DNA of 64,000 bases from Phymatolithon calcareum (GCA_977006965.1 OZ345356.1:1488001-1552000); one strand, 5' to 3'. Positions 38,265-49,079 are shown, counted from the first letter of the stretch. Numbers and translations are program-made. The notes: generated from the letters alone by a model not told the origin.

Positions 38265-40070
38265 TCAATCAGCTGTCACACCAAAGTATGCATCAAGTAC
38301 TGATTTTCTCCAAAGAGGTGCTCTATTGAATATCAACCGAAGGCATCGCAACCGTGTAGACCTTTCTCTTCCGCGGAGAACCATCGGTAGATTGTTTGAA
38401 TCAGTTGGTATCTCGAGCGATCTTCCCTCTTCTTCCTCTGCCCATAACTCAATTATTTCTTTTCGTCGCCCTTTCTTTGAGACTGAGCCCTCCTTGGCTT
38501 TATCGAGAGCTTGCTGCAGATATTCACATTTCTTGAGGCACTCTATGTCCATGGTTGCCTCCTTAATGTCTTCATCTCTCCCAGAATACTCATCTGCTTC
38601 GTCGAGGCGCTTCTTCTGTCTCACTAGACTCGCAGAGAATATTCCTGCTTCGTGTCTTCTCCTCATGGCAGGTGGTTCTAGTCGGCACAGAACTCGCATT
38701 CTTCCATGGCGGTGCTGGGCATATGTCCCAAAAACATACTTGAAGAATAAACCTTCTGCAGATTCGATTGCTGATTGTAATCGCTTTGTCAGAGGCGTGA
38801 CGTGGAGTGCACACTCCCACTTTGGCAAAATAAGCGATTGGGAGATTCTAATGCATGTCACAGGCTGAAAGCCTCGAACATGGACTCCAATTTCCCGCAG
38901 TTTGTGTATGCACCCCACTGCATTTCGTACTCTTGATAACGCCATGTCGTCTTTTACGCCTTTGTGGTTCATGCTTATACCGAGATACGAGAGCCTCCAA
39001 GCTTGATGAAGAACTCGACCCGCAATGTGGAAGGTGTGTTTCCTGAGTCCCTTGTATTTAAGGATCTCGCTCTTTCCTGGCTTTGTGTTGCAGCTCATAC
39101 CATTTTCCTTCGCCCAGGTAGTCGCTATACCCAGTAGCTTCTGCATTCCTTCTCCATCCTTTGATTGCAGCTGGACATCGTCAGCGAACAGTTGCGCTGG
39201 ATTTTCCGAGATGTCGCTGGGGACCTTGGAGACCGCTTCCGCGAATGTGTCCATGAAGATATTGTACAGGCACGGGCTCAGTGGGGACCCTTGAGGTACT
39301 CCTCGATCGATAATGCACCATGTTCGTGTATCATCGCCTGCTGACGTAACCCACGAGGGTTTCAGAAGATATGCCACCATCCTTGTTATTTCGTCCGGTA
39401 GCTTCTGCTCGAGTCTTTTCCTGAGGATGTCTCGTGGCACCCTGTCATATGCTGTAGAGAGGTCAAGAACCGCGACAAAAGAATGCCCATCTTTCATGGC
39501 ACATTTTGCACGGAGTATCGCAATATATGTGCTCTTGTCTTTTCGGACACCCAGCTGGGCACTGTTGAAACGGTAGTGTTCCCTTATGTATGAGTCGAGT
39601 GCGGAATCAATGATTTTCCTGGCTTGACTTAATAGCGATATAGGCCTGTAGTTCGCTGCAACATGGGGTGGGCCTTTCTTGTACAGAGGGATCAGAGTAG
39701 ATTGACGCCACGCTCGCGGAAGACATTTCAGCCTCCCACATGTCTCCCATAAGGCTATCAATATACTCAATCCGGCTTCCTTATTCGCATGCATCATTTC
39801 AACTGCCAATCCGTCAGGGCCGACCACCTTCCCTTTTAGTGCTCGGTTGAATGCCCTAGTAATGTGCCGCCTCATTACCCTGTTGACTGTAAAAGCCTTT
39901 AGTGGCACATTCCAGTCTTTTTCAGCCTTGCACACATTAGAAATATACGCAGAGAATTTGCTTGGATGTACTGGAGCTCCGATTGCCTTGTTCGACCCTT
40001 TCCTTCTTGTTTTTGACTTCACAATTTTGCTTGCCACGTTGGCTGCCTCAGTGGGACCCAGTTCTTCCAC
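38265..40070 (-). pseudogene. LINE B ORF2, reverse transcriptase
   Basis: 601 open codons. Motifs in order: GPDGLAVEMM (about residue 84), LIPLYKKG and NYRPISLLSQARKIID (126-155), VLDLSTAYDRVPR (motif A, Asp 203), RGVPQGSPLSPCLYNIFMD (motif B, 256), LFADDVQL (motif C, catalytic Asp pair 297-298), NTKPGKSEILKY and RLSYLGISMNHKG (motifs D and E). The thumb and a Lys/Glu-rich tail with LRCLRLIFNRAPLWRKSV follow. All catalytic residues are kept. A 2-bp deletion near 38270, seen against 61555, ends the frame early; the natural C-terminus would be near 38150. The enzyme copies LINE RNA at the target site. Confidence 0.85.
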
Positions 40071-40127
40071 TCCATCAAGGTATCTTGCAAACTGCTCACG
40101 TTTCGCTTTTCTTACTTTCTTTTGGAT

Positions 40128-41110
40128 TTATCTCTTAATTTCTCGGAGGACAAGCTGGTCCTTTTCAAGCTCGTTTTTTTTGTAAATCTTGTACAATCGA
40201 GTTCGCTTCTTGGCTAGTTTGTCGAGCTCATTGTTCCAAAAGGTCTTGTATCTTGACGGCCTGGGCATAGAGGACGTCCATGGCTGTATAAGATTCTTCG
40301 AAAACCTATCGTACCATTTGTCCAAGTCTTGTTTGCGATGGCAGGCTTGCAGTTGCTCCAGCATCATCGGCGCCCACTTGGACATTTCTTCTTTTGCCTT
40401 GGCTGCTTTTGCTACGCTTCGCCTGGCGGACTTAGAAAGAACTGTCTGTTTTTTCCCAGGAACAATCCTGTTGTTGATGACTCTCGTGCCACCGGAATGT
40501 GTTCGGTGACGCCTTCCCACATTCCGTTCACCAGTTCAGGTACCTCTCTTTCTAAACATTTTGTCATGAAAAAATCAATGTTGCTCTTCCCCTGTCTGGA
40601 GACAAAAGTAGGACTTGTTGCAGTCCTTACTCTCCAGTTGAACTTTGCAGCCCACGAGACAACCTTGTTCCTCGCCAGTTACCCACGCGGTCCCAGTGCC
40701 TATGTCTTGCATTGAAGTCGCCCATCACTAGCGACTTACCTCTGCAGTGTTGGTGAATGAATTTGAGACATTCGTCGTATTCCTTGTGACTTGCAAGCGG
40801 GGAGTTGTACAAAACGGCGACGGCAATGTCTATTACATTAGCACTTACCACCTGGAACATTCGTGTAGTCATTTTGCCAAGAATTCTTGTCGGAGTTCCG
40901 GGCTTAGTAAGTAAAGCAACTCCACCTCTTGGTCGTTCCCCAGGCCCCTGAGGGCGGGTTGCGCAAATTTGGTCGTAATTCACCCTGATCGCCGCGTCTT
41001 CTTCTGAAACGTCTTCGTCAGTCCAAGCACTTGCATATGGAAAATTTCCATTAATTGGTCGACCATCGTGGGCGTCTCCGCTGAGCCGCCCACGTTGAAT
41101 ATGGAAAATA
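40128..41110 (-). pseudogene. LINE B ORF2, APE-like endonuclease and linker
   Basis: Three overlapping frames. The first (41110-40990) gives ILFSIFNVGGSAETPTMVDQ, the start of an APE-type fold. The second (to 40627) has RPRGGVALLTKPGTP and SLVMGDFNARHRHWDRVGNW, the GDFN catalytic block. The third (40128-40520) is the basic linker, with FWNNELDKLAKKRTRLYKIY. Frameshifts separate all three and also the reverse transcriptase downstream. The endonuclease nicks the target to prime reverse transcription. The duplications seen (8-17 bp) fit this mechanism. Confidence 0.8.
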
Positions 41111-41128
41111 ATATTCTATTTCCAAAAA

Positions 41129-43042
41129 TCATGACATCTCGATTCCTTCAGCTTCCCTGTGCGATGCTGGTGTGGGTATCGGACTGGCAATATCTTCATA
41201 GTTGGGTACATCGTTTTCATTCACGCTTGGCTTAGGTGTTGATTCACTCATCACGCTCTTTTCTGGGTCCAGGTTTTTCACTTGCAGTTCGGCATTATCG
41301 TTGGAATGTTCAAGACCTTCCCTTGCTCTACTCCCGTGGCTACCCATCAAAGTTCCATCTCTTTCGATGGCCATCGAAGCCAGATGTGGTTCGATGCCTT
41401 CTGTGGGGTCTTTCGAAACCTTTGCGCTCTCATTGCACACGGACATACTTCTAACTTCGCTATCAGAATGCCTGTGGATACCCACCGGATTCACCTTCGG
41501 AGTCCCTTTCTCAAGGGCTTCTATCTCATCTTCTGCCCTCTCCTGGTTGTTCCTGTACCACTTTCGTGTCTGAAAGTCTCCAGTATATCCGGCACATTTC
41601 TTCATTCTCTTCTTTATAGCCCATAAATTCTTCATTTCGCGATCTCGTTCTGAAAGACATTTCTTTTTGGATACCGAATCTTTGAAGAGATGGTACTCTT
41701 TCTCGTGCAATAGCCCAGATGCCTTCATTGTCTCTATGACTCTGTCGCTAAAGTGCTGACTAGTCAAGATTTCCAGTCTGAACTTTCTGATGAACGAGAT
41801 CCCTAGAACCGCTCTTGCAGGTAGCACTTGAATCATTTCCTTGTACAGCTCGACTTCGTCCATTCTTTCCATTCCTGTGAAGTAGAGCGGAACTATCTCA
41901 CTGGGGCGGGCTTTCGTTATATTTCCCCTTATAGGATTTGAAAATTTGATCACTTTCGAGCTGATATGGCTTTCAAAATGTGCCGGTGTCGCACTCTTGA
42001 GCGCTGCGACTGCAGCATACGAAAGAGGTGCGGGCTGTGGAATCCGCTCTTTATTCTTTCGCAAATCAGGCATATCATGACCTCCAAAATTGTTTTCTTG
42101 TTCGGACGGGTTGTGGGAAGAAACTTCGTGTACGGCCGGTGAGACGTTAACACGTCTCGAGACGTCTTGATGTTGCGTCTCCTGCGGTGTGATACCCTTG
42201 TCAATATGTTCAGACTCATTACTTCTGTGCATGGTTCTCACTTGTGCTTCTACGAGTGTCATCCTTTCGCACACTGCAGTCAAATTTTTCATCATCTTGT
42301 CAATTTTCTTCAGTATGGTATCGGTATCCGCACTTCCCTGCGCCTGTGTAGGGTTGCGGGTCACTGCCAGCTCTGCGATTTCTATCTCCAGTGCAACAAC
42401 TCTACCTTGGGTACTGGAGTTGCAGGCCTTGCAAATAGTTGAGATTCCATCGCCGGACGCCGTGCCATGTAAAATGAGCTGACCTTGGACTTCACATTTG
42501 TTGCACCGAACTCTTTCTCTTATCTTCAGGAAACGTTCTTTCATTTCTGACACGTGAACTTCGGCTTGAGGCTGCGGGCGGCAGTCGTTTTCCGGTTCCG
42601 GTTCCGTGTCCTCTCCTACCTGATCTATTGCCTCAATCTGTACGCCTCTCGCTCGGGCAACAGTTTCGTTCGCTTGCCTGCGAATCGCGTTTGCGAAGTG
42701 CGCGAGCTCGCGTAGTTCCTCGAGGTCATCAATTGAACTCTCCTCAGATTGATCACGGTCACTTTCCGAGTCGGACTCTTCGATCGAGCTCACTGGGCTC
42801 GCGCTTCCTCTATTCTTTCTGGATCGCAGGCGGGTAAGAATTGGCGAGTACCGATTCGATTCCATCGACTTCTTTCGTAGTCCGGCTGCTTTTCGTGCTG
42901 TAACCTTTTGTTTCAAAGATTTACCTTTCTTTGATTCCTTTTGAGACGCCGACGAATATCCCTTCTTTCGCTGCGAGATGCTTTTCTTCCGAGTTACTCG
43001 CCAGGGTTCCCGATCAGAATCTGGTGGTTCGTGCGTCGCCAT
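41129..43042 (-). CDS. LINE B ORF1, gag-like protein with zinc ribbon
   Basis: 637 intact codons from ATG (43040-43042). The N-terminus is very basic (KKSISQRKKGYSSASQKESKKG...), then an acidic Ser-rich stretch. A Cys-pair motif CNKC...CKAC around residues 185-215 looks like a zinc ribbon. A helical section follows that may form a coiled coil (ILKKIDKMMKNLTAVCERM), then an RRM-like region (RGNITKARPSEIVPLYFTGM...). LINE ORF1 proteins bind their RNA; the domain set here is not one I recognise in detail. The frame is uninterrupted, unlike ORF2. Confidence 0.8.
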   Translation of the reverse strand: MATHEPPDSDREPWRVTRKKSISQRKKGYSSASQKESKKGKSLKQKVTARKAAGLRKKSMESNRYSPILTRLRSRKNRGSASPVSSIEESDSESDRDQSEESSIDDLEELRELAHFANAIRRQANETVARARGVQIEAIDQVGEDTEPEPENDCRPQPQAEVHVSEMKERFLKIRERVRCNKCEVQGQLILHGTASGDGISTICKACNSSTQGRVVALEIEIAELAVTRNPTQAQGSADTDTILKKIDKMMKNLTAVCERMTLVEAQVRTMHRSNESEHIDKGITPQETQHQDVSRRVNVSPAVHEVSSHNPSEQENNFGGHDMPDLRKNKERIPQPAPLSYAAVAALKSATPAHFESHISSKVIKFSNPIRGNITKARPSEIVPLYFTGMERMDEVELYKEMIQVLPARAVLGISFIRKFRLEILTSQHFSDRVIETMKASGLLHEKEYHLFKDSVSKKKCLSERDREMKNLWAIKKRMKKCAGYTGDFQTRKWYRNNQERAEDEIEALEKGTPKVNPVGIHRHSDSEVRSMSVCNESAKVSKDPTEGIEPHLASMAIERDGTLMGSHGSRAREGLEHSNDNAELQVKNLDPEKSVMSESTPKPSVNENDVPNYEDIASPIPTPASHREAEGIEMS

Positions 43043-43148
43043 GTCTTCTCAAGAACTCCGCTTTGACGCGCAGTGCAACACCCTCACCGCTAGTGGAGAA
43101 AGTTCCGAGTTTCGCAACGTTCTTCACGAATCGTCCACCCCGGAGGAG

Positions 43149-43990
43149 TCACAGATACGCTAATGATGCAACGACTAAAGAAAGCAAGGACGGTCGTGTA
43201 CGAATTGCGTACATGAGGCGTGTTCAAGAAAGTTTTAAGTATACAGAAGTGTATTCAGGTATACAAGGCGCTAATACAGCCACGCTGGGAGTACGCAATG
43301 CACTTAACGCCCTGGTTAGAAGACGTACAAAGTGCCGTCAAGGAAGTAGAAGCAACATTCTTTAATCAAGTATTCGGGCCATTGGCCCGAGCAAGGACGG
43401 ACAGGCTCCGTCTTCTGTGCCGGATCCAGACGGCTCCACATCGTCGAGAAATCTTGGCCTTCAAAATGGCGAGAAGGAACAAGGAGAAGGAACGTATGTA
43501 TCCAAATGAAGTGCCCGAATGCAGAAACAACCGTGAACTGCAGCACACAAGGAAAGATATCGCCGCGATGGAAACCAGAGAGCCGTTTGGTGAAACTGTA
43601 AAGCATATCCAAACAAACCAGTCTTCACAAACACTTCGATCAAATTTCTGGCAACGGAAGGAGACCGCATAGAATCGAAGCAGAAAAGGAAGATTCCATA
43701 CGATAAGACAAGTGAAATTGCCAGCAATACTCAAGCTCTCCAATGTGAAGTACAGACAACTCGCAATGCAGTATGCCTGCGGAAGATTCCCGCAGGTGTC
43801 AACAACAAGTATGGCCGAAGAATTCGGCACAAGAGCCAGAGAGCACATGGAGACCCTTGAAAGCACGCTAGAAGAGTACGACCTAGAAGGAGGAAAACGA
43901 CTAGAAGCAGAAAAGCCACTAGATGAGGTCTTACTATTTAGCAAAACAGTGACAGAACGCATGGAGAACAAAGAAGGCCTGTATTGATTC
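43149..43990 (+). pseudogene. LINE A protein, thumb and C-terminal domain (copy e)
   Basis: Frames 43220-43672 (VYKALIQPRWEYAMHLTPW, ARTDRLRLLCRIQTAPHRRE) and 43712-43987 (AILKLSNVKYRQLAMQYACGRFPQ, ending MENKEGLY). A frameshift lies between them near 43680. This links the LINE A C-terminal domain directly to a reverse transcriptase thumb similar to that of LINE B, so A and B are sister families with different C-termini. Confidence 0.75.
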
Positions 43991-44193
43991 GTATCAGGCA
44001 AGGCAAAAAGCGGTCGAGTCTCAGCACCAGCAATCCTGTAGAGAACTGAGATAGGATTACTTTGAATCCTGAGTTTTCCCGTCCGCAATTCTAGTGGGCG
44101 TTTCGTGAGCTGCGGAAAGGTAAGTAGCATCAGAGGAAGCCTCGCCCATATCTTCAGAAGTCAGTGGGGCTTTTAAATAAACTTGAATAAGAA

Positions 44194-45960
44194 AGTAAGC
44201 ACCTAACACTGATTTTCTCCGAAGGGGTGCTCGGTTGAATATCAACCTTAGGCACCTTAAACGTGCTGTTCTTTCTCGTATGTAAAGGATGCTTGGTAGC
44301 TTGCCTTCGATAGGGATCTTCATTTATCTGCCTTCTTCTTCCTTTTCCCATACCTTAATTGTTTCCTCTCTCCTCCTCTTCTTCGTTACAGATCCCTCCT
44401 GGGCTTTCTGAAGGGCTTGTTGCAAGTCTTCATACATCTTGAGATATTCCATATCCTTCATTGCTTCCTTTACGTCCTCATCGCTTCCAAAGTACTCTTC
44501 TGTTTCTTCAAGGCCCTTTCTGTGTCTTACCAGGCTTAATGCAAACATTTCTGCTTGGTGACGTCTCCTCATCTTTAGTGGTCCCAGTCGGCACAGAGCT
44601 CGCATTCAGTCCTGGCGGTGTTCGGCACACTTTCCGAAAACATTCTTGTAAGACAAACCGTCTGCCGACTCGATTGCCGAGAGCAATCGATTTGTCATTG
44701 GCTTGACGTGTAACTCATACTCCCATTTCGGGATAAGTAGCGACTTAAAGATCCTGGTGCATGTCTCCGGTTTGAATCCTCGAACTTTCACTCCAAGCTC
44801 CCGAAGCTTATGTATGCACCCTGCAGCAATTCGAACTCTTGCTATGGCCGTGTCATCCGTAACACCCTTGTACGAGAGTCTCCAGGCTTGATATAGTTGT
44901 CGTCCCGCCAAGAAAAAAGTTTGCTTCTGAAGCGCTTTGTACTTAAGAACTTCGCTTTTTCCTGGTTTTGTGTTCCATTTCATGCCATTTTCGCTTGCCC
45001 AACTGGTCGCTATATCAAGAAGTTTCTGCATTCCTCGTCCTGTCTTCGCTTGAAGGTGAACATGATCTGCGAAAAATTGCACTGGGCTGTCTGAGACGTT
45101 GCTGTCTGTCTTGGAGAAGGCTTCTGCAAATGTGTCCATGAATATATTGTATAAGCATGGACTAAGCGGGGAACCTTGAGGTACTCCTCGGTCGATGATG
45201 CACCACGTTTCTGTCTCTTCTCCAGCTGATGTGACCCATGATGGTTTTAACAGGTACGCAACCATCCTTGTTCTCTCTTCAGGAAGTTTCTCCGTCAGAC
45301 TCTTCATGGGTCGAGAACGGATGACCGCTTTTCATTGTACTTTTTGCTCGGCGTATAGCGAGATATGTGCTTCTGTCTTTCCGAAAACCCGCCTGAACCT
45401 TATTGAGGCGGTAGTTCTCGCGTATATATGCATCTAGAGCAGAGTCAATGATTTTCCTGGCTTGACTTAAAAGAGATATATATGGGCCTGCAGTTTGCTG
45501 CGACATGAGCTGAGCCTTTCTTATATAAGGGAATCAGATTTGCTTGGCGCCATGTCCGAGGAAGACATTTGAGTCTCTCATATGTTTCCCATAATGCTAG
45601 CATTGTTTCGAGCCCCGCTTCATTGTTCGCGTGCAACATTTCGACCACAATTCCGTCTGGACCTACGGCCTTCCCCTTCGGTGCTCTGTTGAATGCTCTT
45701 GCAATGTGCCCCTTCATTGCCCTACTGAGTGCAAATGTACGCAACGGTAGATTCCAGTCTTCTTCCGCCTTAAACACACTTGAGATATATGCTGCGAATT
45801 TGATTGGGTGCACAGAAGCCCCGAGAGCTTTGTTTGCTCCTTTCCTCCGGGATTTTGACTTCATGATCTTGCTTGTGGTGTTCGCCGCCTCGCTGGGCCC
45901 CATTTTCTCAACCTTCTGAAGATATCTTTCAAATTGGTCGCATTTGTCTTTTCTCACCTT
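44194..45960 (-). pseudogene. LINE B copy f reverse transcriptase, motif A deleted
   Basis: Frames 45445-45960, 44606-45307 and 44200-44605. It matches copy d at about 75% protein identity: GPDGIVVEMLHAN, LIPLYKKG, RGVPQGSPLSPCLYNIFMD and QFFADHVHLQ. Between about 45310 and 45340 the stretch holding motif A (LDLSTAYDRV in copy d) is missing, and the catalytic motif C reads FADH, not FADD. Both changes abolish activity. Confidence 0.8.
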
Positions 45961-45972
45961 CTTCTTTAACAA

Positions 45973-46390
45973 ATGGGCATTTGGAATGTTCCCGCCGATG
46001 AGCACCTCCGAGCTCATAGACCTAACTGGACAAACTGGAAAGGATGCTATCGAAGATCTCAAGTCAGGTCTATCAAAAGACAAGCTATCATATGAAGAAA
46101 GTGCTTTTACAAGGAGCGCACTCGACGAAATACTTGCCATGTATCAGGCGGCCAAGGCCACTCTCGAAACCTGAAACCCGCGACTCAAGACAGTGGAATA
46201 TTTTTCCCCCTCGAGGCTCTAAGCCAGAGGTAGGTTTTGATATTTCCGCTAGATCGTGTCGAAATCGACCACGCTAACATACAAGAACGATAGACCCTGT
46301 TTTTGGCCCAATGGCCTTCGCAAAGTTGCCCCAAGCGTCTGCAGATGCGTTGGTAACTTTTAAATAAAAAACTTACACTTCTTCTTCTTC
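45973..46390 (+). mobile_element. LINE A-like 3' insertion, 418 bp, 14-bp duplication
   Basis: Flanked by TTCTTCTTTAACAA (45959-45972, 46391-46404), inserted in LINE B copy f. It encodes the C-terminal domain from WAFGMFPPMST to the stop near 46172, then a 3' UTR with AAAGTTGCCCCAAGCGTCTGC and CTTTTAAATAAAAAACTTACA and a CTT-repeat tail. Same subfamily as 27304-27472. Confidence 0.93.
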
Positions 46391-46659
46391 TTCTTCTTTA
46401 ACAACATTTTCACCTCTCGAAGAGCTTCTTTGTCACTTTCGAGGCCTTTTCTCCTGTAAATCTTATAATGTCGGTTTCGTTTCTTGGCCAGATTGTCGAG
46501 CTCCTTATTCCAAAAACTTTTAAATTTCGGGGGCCTCGGCTTAGACGATGTCCACGGCTCCATCAGCTTTTCCTGAAAATTATCATACCTGTCGTTCAAC
46601 TCCCGTTTGTCAGTACAGGTACGCAGGTGCTCTATAATGCCCGGTACCCATTTCGACAT

Positions 46660-47028
46660 GCAAGGTGGAAGACCTATGTCCGGCAGTGGGCGCCAAGGTC
46701 CCTATCCACAAGCTGGAAGACCTCGGGATGCTGGAATGGCTCAAGAACAGCATTGTTCGGGTAAGTAACAGAAGACAAATGCGCGTCTCCGTCGAATTCT
46801 TTGATGACGAGCCTCAGGAAGCACTCCATCTCAAAGAGGAGCAATGGGGCCTCATATCCAAACGCCCCACCCAAACGGTCGTTTCCCGTACCAGATCACT
46901 AGCTGACAAGGTCGTGAAAAACGCAAACGGGAAAAGGCACAAAAAGAAACGGATCGTGTCCGACTTGAAGCCGAAGATCTTAGGAATACTATAAACTTCA
47001 AATATCTTGGCGTAATGCAGTCGGATGA
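46660..47028 (+). pseudogene. Older LINE-like ORF, right part
   Basis: Open from 46665 to the stop at 46994: DLCPAVGAKVPIHKLEDLGMLEWLKNS..., a basic Lys/Arg-rich end (NGKRHKKKRIVSDLK). In another frame FKYLGVMQSDEGD, a reverse transcriptase motif E, occurs at about 47000. It continues at 47559 after an insertion. Family not identified. Confidence 0.5.
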
Positions 47029-47040
47029 AGGTGACCCCTT

Positions 47041-47546
47041 TCTGGGGGGAAATTGTAGGTTTTTATTATAGAAGCCCTCATTGTCGGCGTACGCCGACAG
47101 CAGAGCAGCTTCGCATTGCGCTGTAATCCTTCCAGGGAAGACTGCAACATCGCCTACATCATCACACCATCATCTCCTCTTGCATATCGCGTTCTAGCAT
47201 CATTAATTTGTCCATCGCTTGTTTCACTTCCTCTTCTATTCTATCATTCATCTGTGGTTACGTTAGGTTGAGTTGAAGGGTTTCCAGCAGCATCGCTGTT
47301 AGTTCGTCGTAGTTGTTAATATATTCCGATGGATTTCGAGGAGTGAAGCGGCCGAAAAACCATTTGATTGCCCAAAGTCTGTGTTTTCTCGCCTTGATAT
47401 GGACTACGGGGTTTGGATTCTCGCTCATATGCACGACTATTTTGCGTTTTTTGGACTTCTCCGTCTCGCTCCATGCCCAATAGATTCGCAGTTTCTCATC
47501 CTCGTGGGTGACCTTTCCTTCCACGGCCGTCATCGCTGGAACATTC
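47041..47546 (-). mobile_element. LINE A-like insertion, 506 bp, 12-bp duplication
   Basis: Flanked by AGGTGACCCCTT (47029-47040, 47547-47558). The minus strand encodes a diverged C-terminal domain (HIKARKHRLWAIKWFFGRF, 47258-47533) and a 3' UTR with the perfect palindrome TGTCGGCGTACGCCGACA (47082-47099) and AATGAGGGCTTCTATAATAAAAACC. Confidence 0.93.
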
Positions 47547-47558
47547 AGGTGACCCCTT

Positions 47559-48199
47559 AGTCCCTAACAACCACCGCGTCGAAATTGTCTGGTTCCGCTT
47601 TCAGACCTCAAACGAATTCTGACCGGTCGGAAACTACTCAAAAATCTACAGCTCGGCCTTTTTGGCACCTATGTCTTATCAATTCTCCTATACAGGTGTG
47701 AATTATCGAAGCTAACAGAACCAGTGCGAAAGAAAACAGGTGCTAAGATGATATCAACGATAACGGAGTAACCAATAGACGACGAAGCCAGGACGCCCGC
47801 CATCGACGTGGTGATGCGTGCCAGAGACCTACGATGGAAATGGCATGGACACAATCTTATAATGGACAAATGGCGCCTGGTAGGGGATATGTGTTGATTT
47901 ATTTTAAAAGCTCCCAAGGCCTCTCTTGAAGAGTAACAGGGCCGCTTTCGCATGATTTTCTAAGCTCACGTAGTTTGACTATTCAGTATATCCTTGATTC
48001 GTCTTTCTCTACCAACAAGTGCTTCAGTGAGTCGCTTACATTCATATTCATGGCGCCTGGTACTCTAGGTGCAGCTACAATGCGTCAGACCAAAACCAGA
48101 ATTAATCTTTGTTGACGCACATAGACTAGACGTGAAACCCACAATTAACCCGAAAACGATAGGACGCGGTGGAAGAAACTTAGAGCTCTGAGTTTTTTC
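47559..48199 (+). pseudogene. Older LINE-like ORF, C-terminal remains
   Basis: Continuation of 46660-47028. It encodes thumb-like sequence (LLKNLQLGLFGTYVLSILLYRCE) and VVMRARDLRWKWHGHNLIMDKWR, which resembles the R-LRW-GH-RM block after the reverse transcriptase in several LINE clades. It has stops and frameshifts, and is interrupted by 47883-48049. Confidence 0.6.
47883..48049 (-). mobile_element. LINE B tail, 167 bp, 13-bp duplication
   Basis: Flanked by ATGGCGCCTGGTA (47870-47882, 48050-48062). Contains only the end of ORF2 and the family B 3' end, with ATATCCCC at the left. Confidence 0.93.
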
Positions 48200-48775
48200 T
48201 AGCCCCATCAGGGGAAAGGGCAAAAAGAATGAATGCAGTTGAAGAAGTCTCCATGAAAGCGTCCCTCTTCAATGATGAAGGGGACTCTTTGGATTTCAAC
48301 AGAAAGTGGAAAATACTGTATGACATTCTCGAGTGTATCCCAGCGATCCTGCGCCTTCAGAATGTACGGCATCACCAATTGGCGGTGAAGTGAAGATTCT
48401 GGAGGTTTCCGCAATTGAGTAGCAAATTGCTAGAAGTGAAATTTAGCAAGCCTCATGTATACAGTTCAGCATCAAGTGTCAAGGTGCAACACGACTGAAA
48501 AAGAGACCAAGATGACCGAAAAAGCGCTAGATAAGTTATTAGTCTTTACGATAATTTTTTGCGAAGAAATGAAAGAGAAAAATGGAGCAGATATGAGCTA
48601 CCGATGAAAAACGTCAAGTGGACTCCAAGCCTTTCCAGACAGGTTTTTTTTGCTAGGGACACGGCATTCCAGGAGAGAAAGCTATACTAGCAGTAGCAGC
48701 TGAAACGAATCTCCCCTTCAGTCTCAAAAGTGTTGCTGAGGGTGTTAAATAAGTTCTCTATTCCAAAAAAAGTAA
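48200..48775 (+). mobile_element. LINE A 3' part, decayed
   Basis: Encodes PAILRLQNVRHHQLAVK and FPQLSSKLLEVKF, then TEKALDKLLVFTIIFCEEMKEKNGADMSYR, with one stop and frameshifts. The 3' UTR has GTCAAGTGGACTCCAAGC (as in 20996) and CAGTCTCAAAAGTGTTGCTGAGGG, with an A-rich end at about 48775. Confidence 0.8.
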
Positions 48776-49079
48776 AAGAAGAAAGAAAATGCAAAATATT
48801 TGTACTTCAAACTGAATCAAAATAGAAGTTTTTGCGAAAAACTCTTGCAAGGACGAACTGCCTCACTGGACGAGCTCTAACGTTTATTTAGCTTCACCTT
48901 GAAAATGTTCCGTTATTCCATTTTGAAAGAAGATATATTTGATCTTTTCTGTCCAAATTGATTCCAATTCCTGCTCCCTCAGAGATGTGGCTCAAAGATC
49001 GTAGATGCACTCCTCCGAAGTTGGCACCTTTCTTAGCACTCTACTACATTCGAAATTTCAGTTGCCTTAATCAGAATTA
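48776..49079. other. No gene recognised
   Basis: Short frames only, A/T-rich start after the LINE tail. Confidence 0.4.

Larger units (their letters stand above)
38055..43136 (-). mobile_element. Full-length LINE B copy d, 5,082 bp
   Basis: Flanked by a perfect 12-bp duplication ACCCCGGAGGAG (38043-38054, 43137-43148), inserted in motif E of LINE A copy e. It contains ORF1 (41129-43042), then the endonuclease, linker and reverse transcriptase of ORF2, and the family B 3' end (TTGGGAGCT...CAACACATATCC). An APE-type endonuclease plus a reverse transcriptase without RNase H puts it near the Jockey/CR1/I group, but I cannot fix the clade by eye. A few indels break ORF2, so this copy is young yet inactive. 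Confidence 0.95.
37888..44193 (+). mobile_element. LINE A copy e, inserted in LINE B f
   Basis: Own sequence 37888-38054 and 43149-44193. The flanks AGAAAGCACCCAA (37875-37887) and AGTAAGCACCTAA (44194-44206) match at 11 of 13 positions, an aged duplication. The pieces encode WAQDRKMTWKTKQGKSHVL (motif D region), VTYLEVSLDPGGVTDTL (motif E), VYKALIQPRWEYAMHLTPW and the C-terminal domain ending ENKEGLY, then a 3' UTR with GTCAGTGGGGCTTTTAAATAAA. Confidence 0.85.
37643..46659 (-). mobile_element. LINE B copy f, outermost of a nest
   Basis: A 5'-truncated LINE B with a perfect 12-bp duplication GCAAGGTGGAAG (37631-37642, 46660-46671). Its own sequence is 37643-37887, 44194-45972 and 46391-46659; the rest is inserted in it. 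The pieces encode, from the right, the linker (46360-46659), the start of the reverse transcriptase (45445-45960), the palm and thumb (44606-45307), and the C-terminus (44200-44605, 37645-37887). The reverse transcriptase lacks motif A and is dead. Confidence 0.9.

Noticed and set aside
38233-38868. 211-residue plus-strand frame (and the similar 61439-62026)
   Set aside because: Antisense shadow of LINE B ORF2; its apparent conservation follows from conservation of the sense strand.
42167-42482. Plus-strand frames of about 90-100 residues within 41129-43042
   Set aside because: They are antisense shadows of LINE B ORF1.
47082-47099. TGTCGGCGTACGCCGACA as a rho-independent terminator or operator
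   Set aside because: It lies in the 3' UTR of a LINE insertion in a eukaryotic genome; a terminator of bacterial type makes no sense here.
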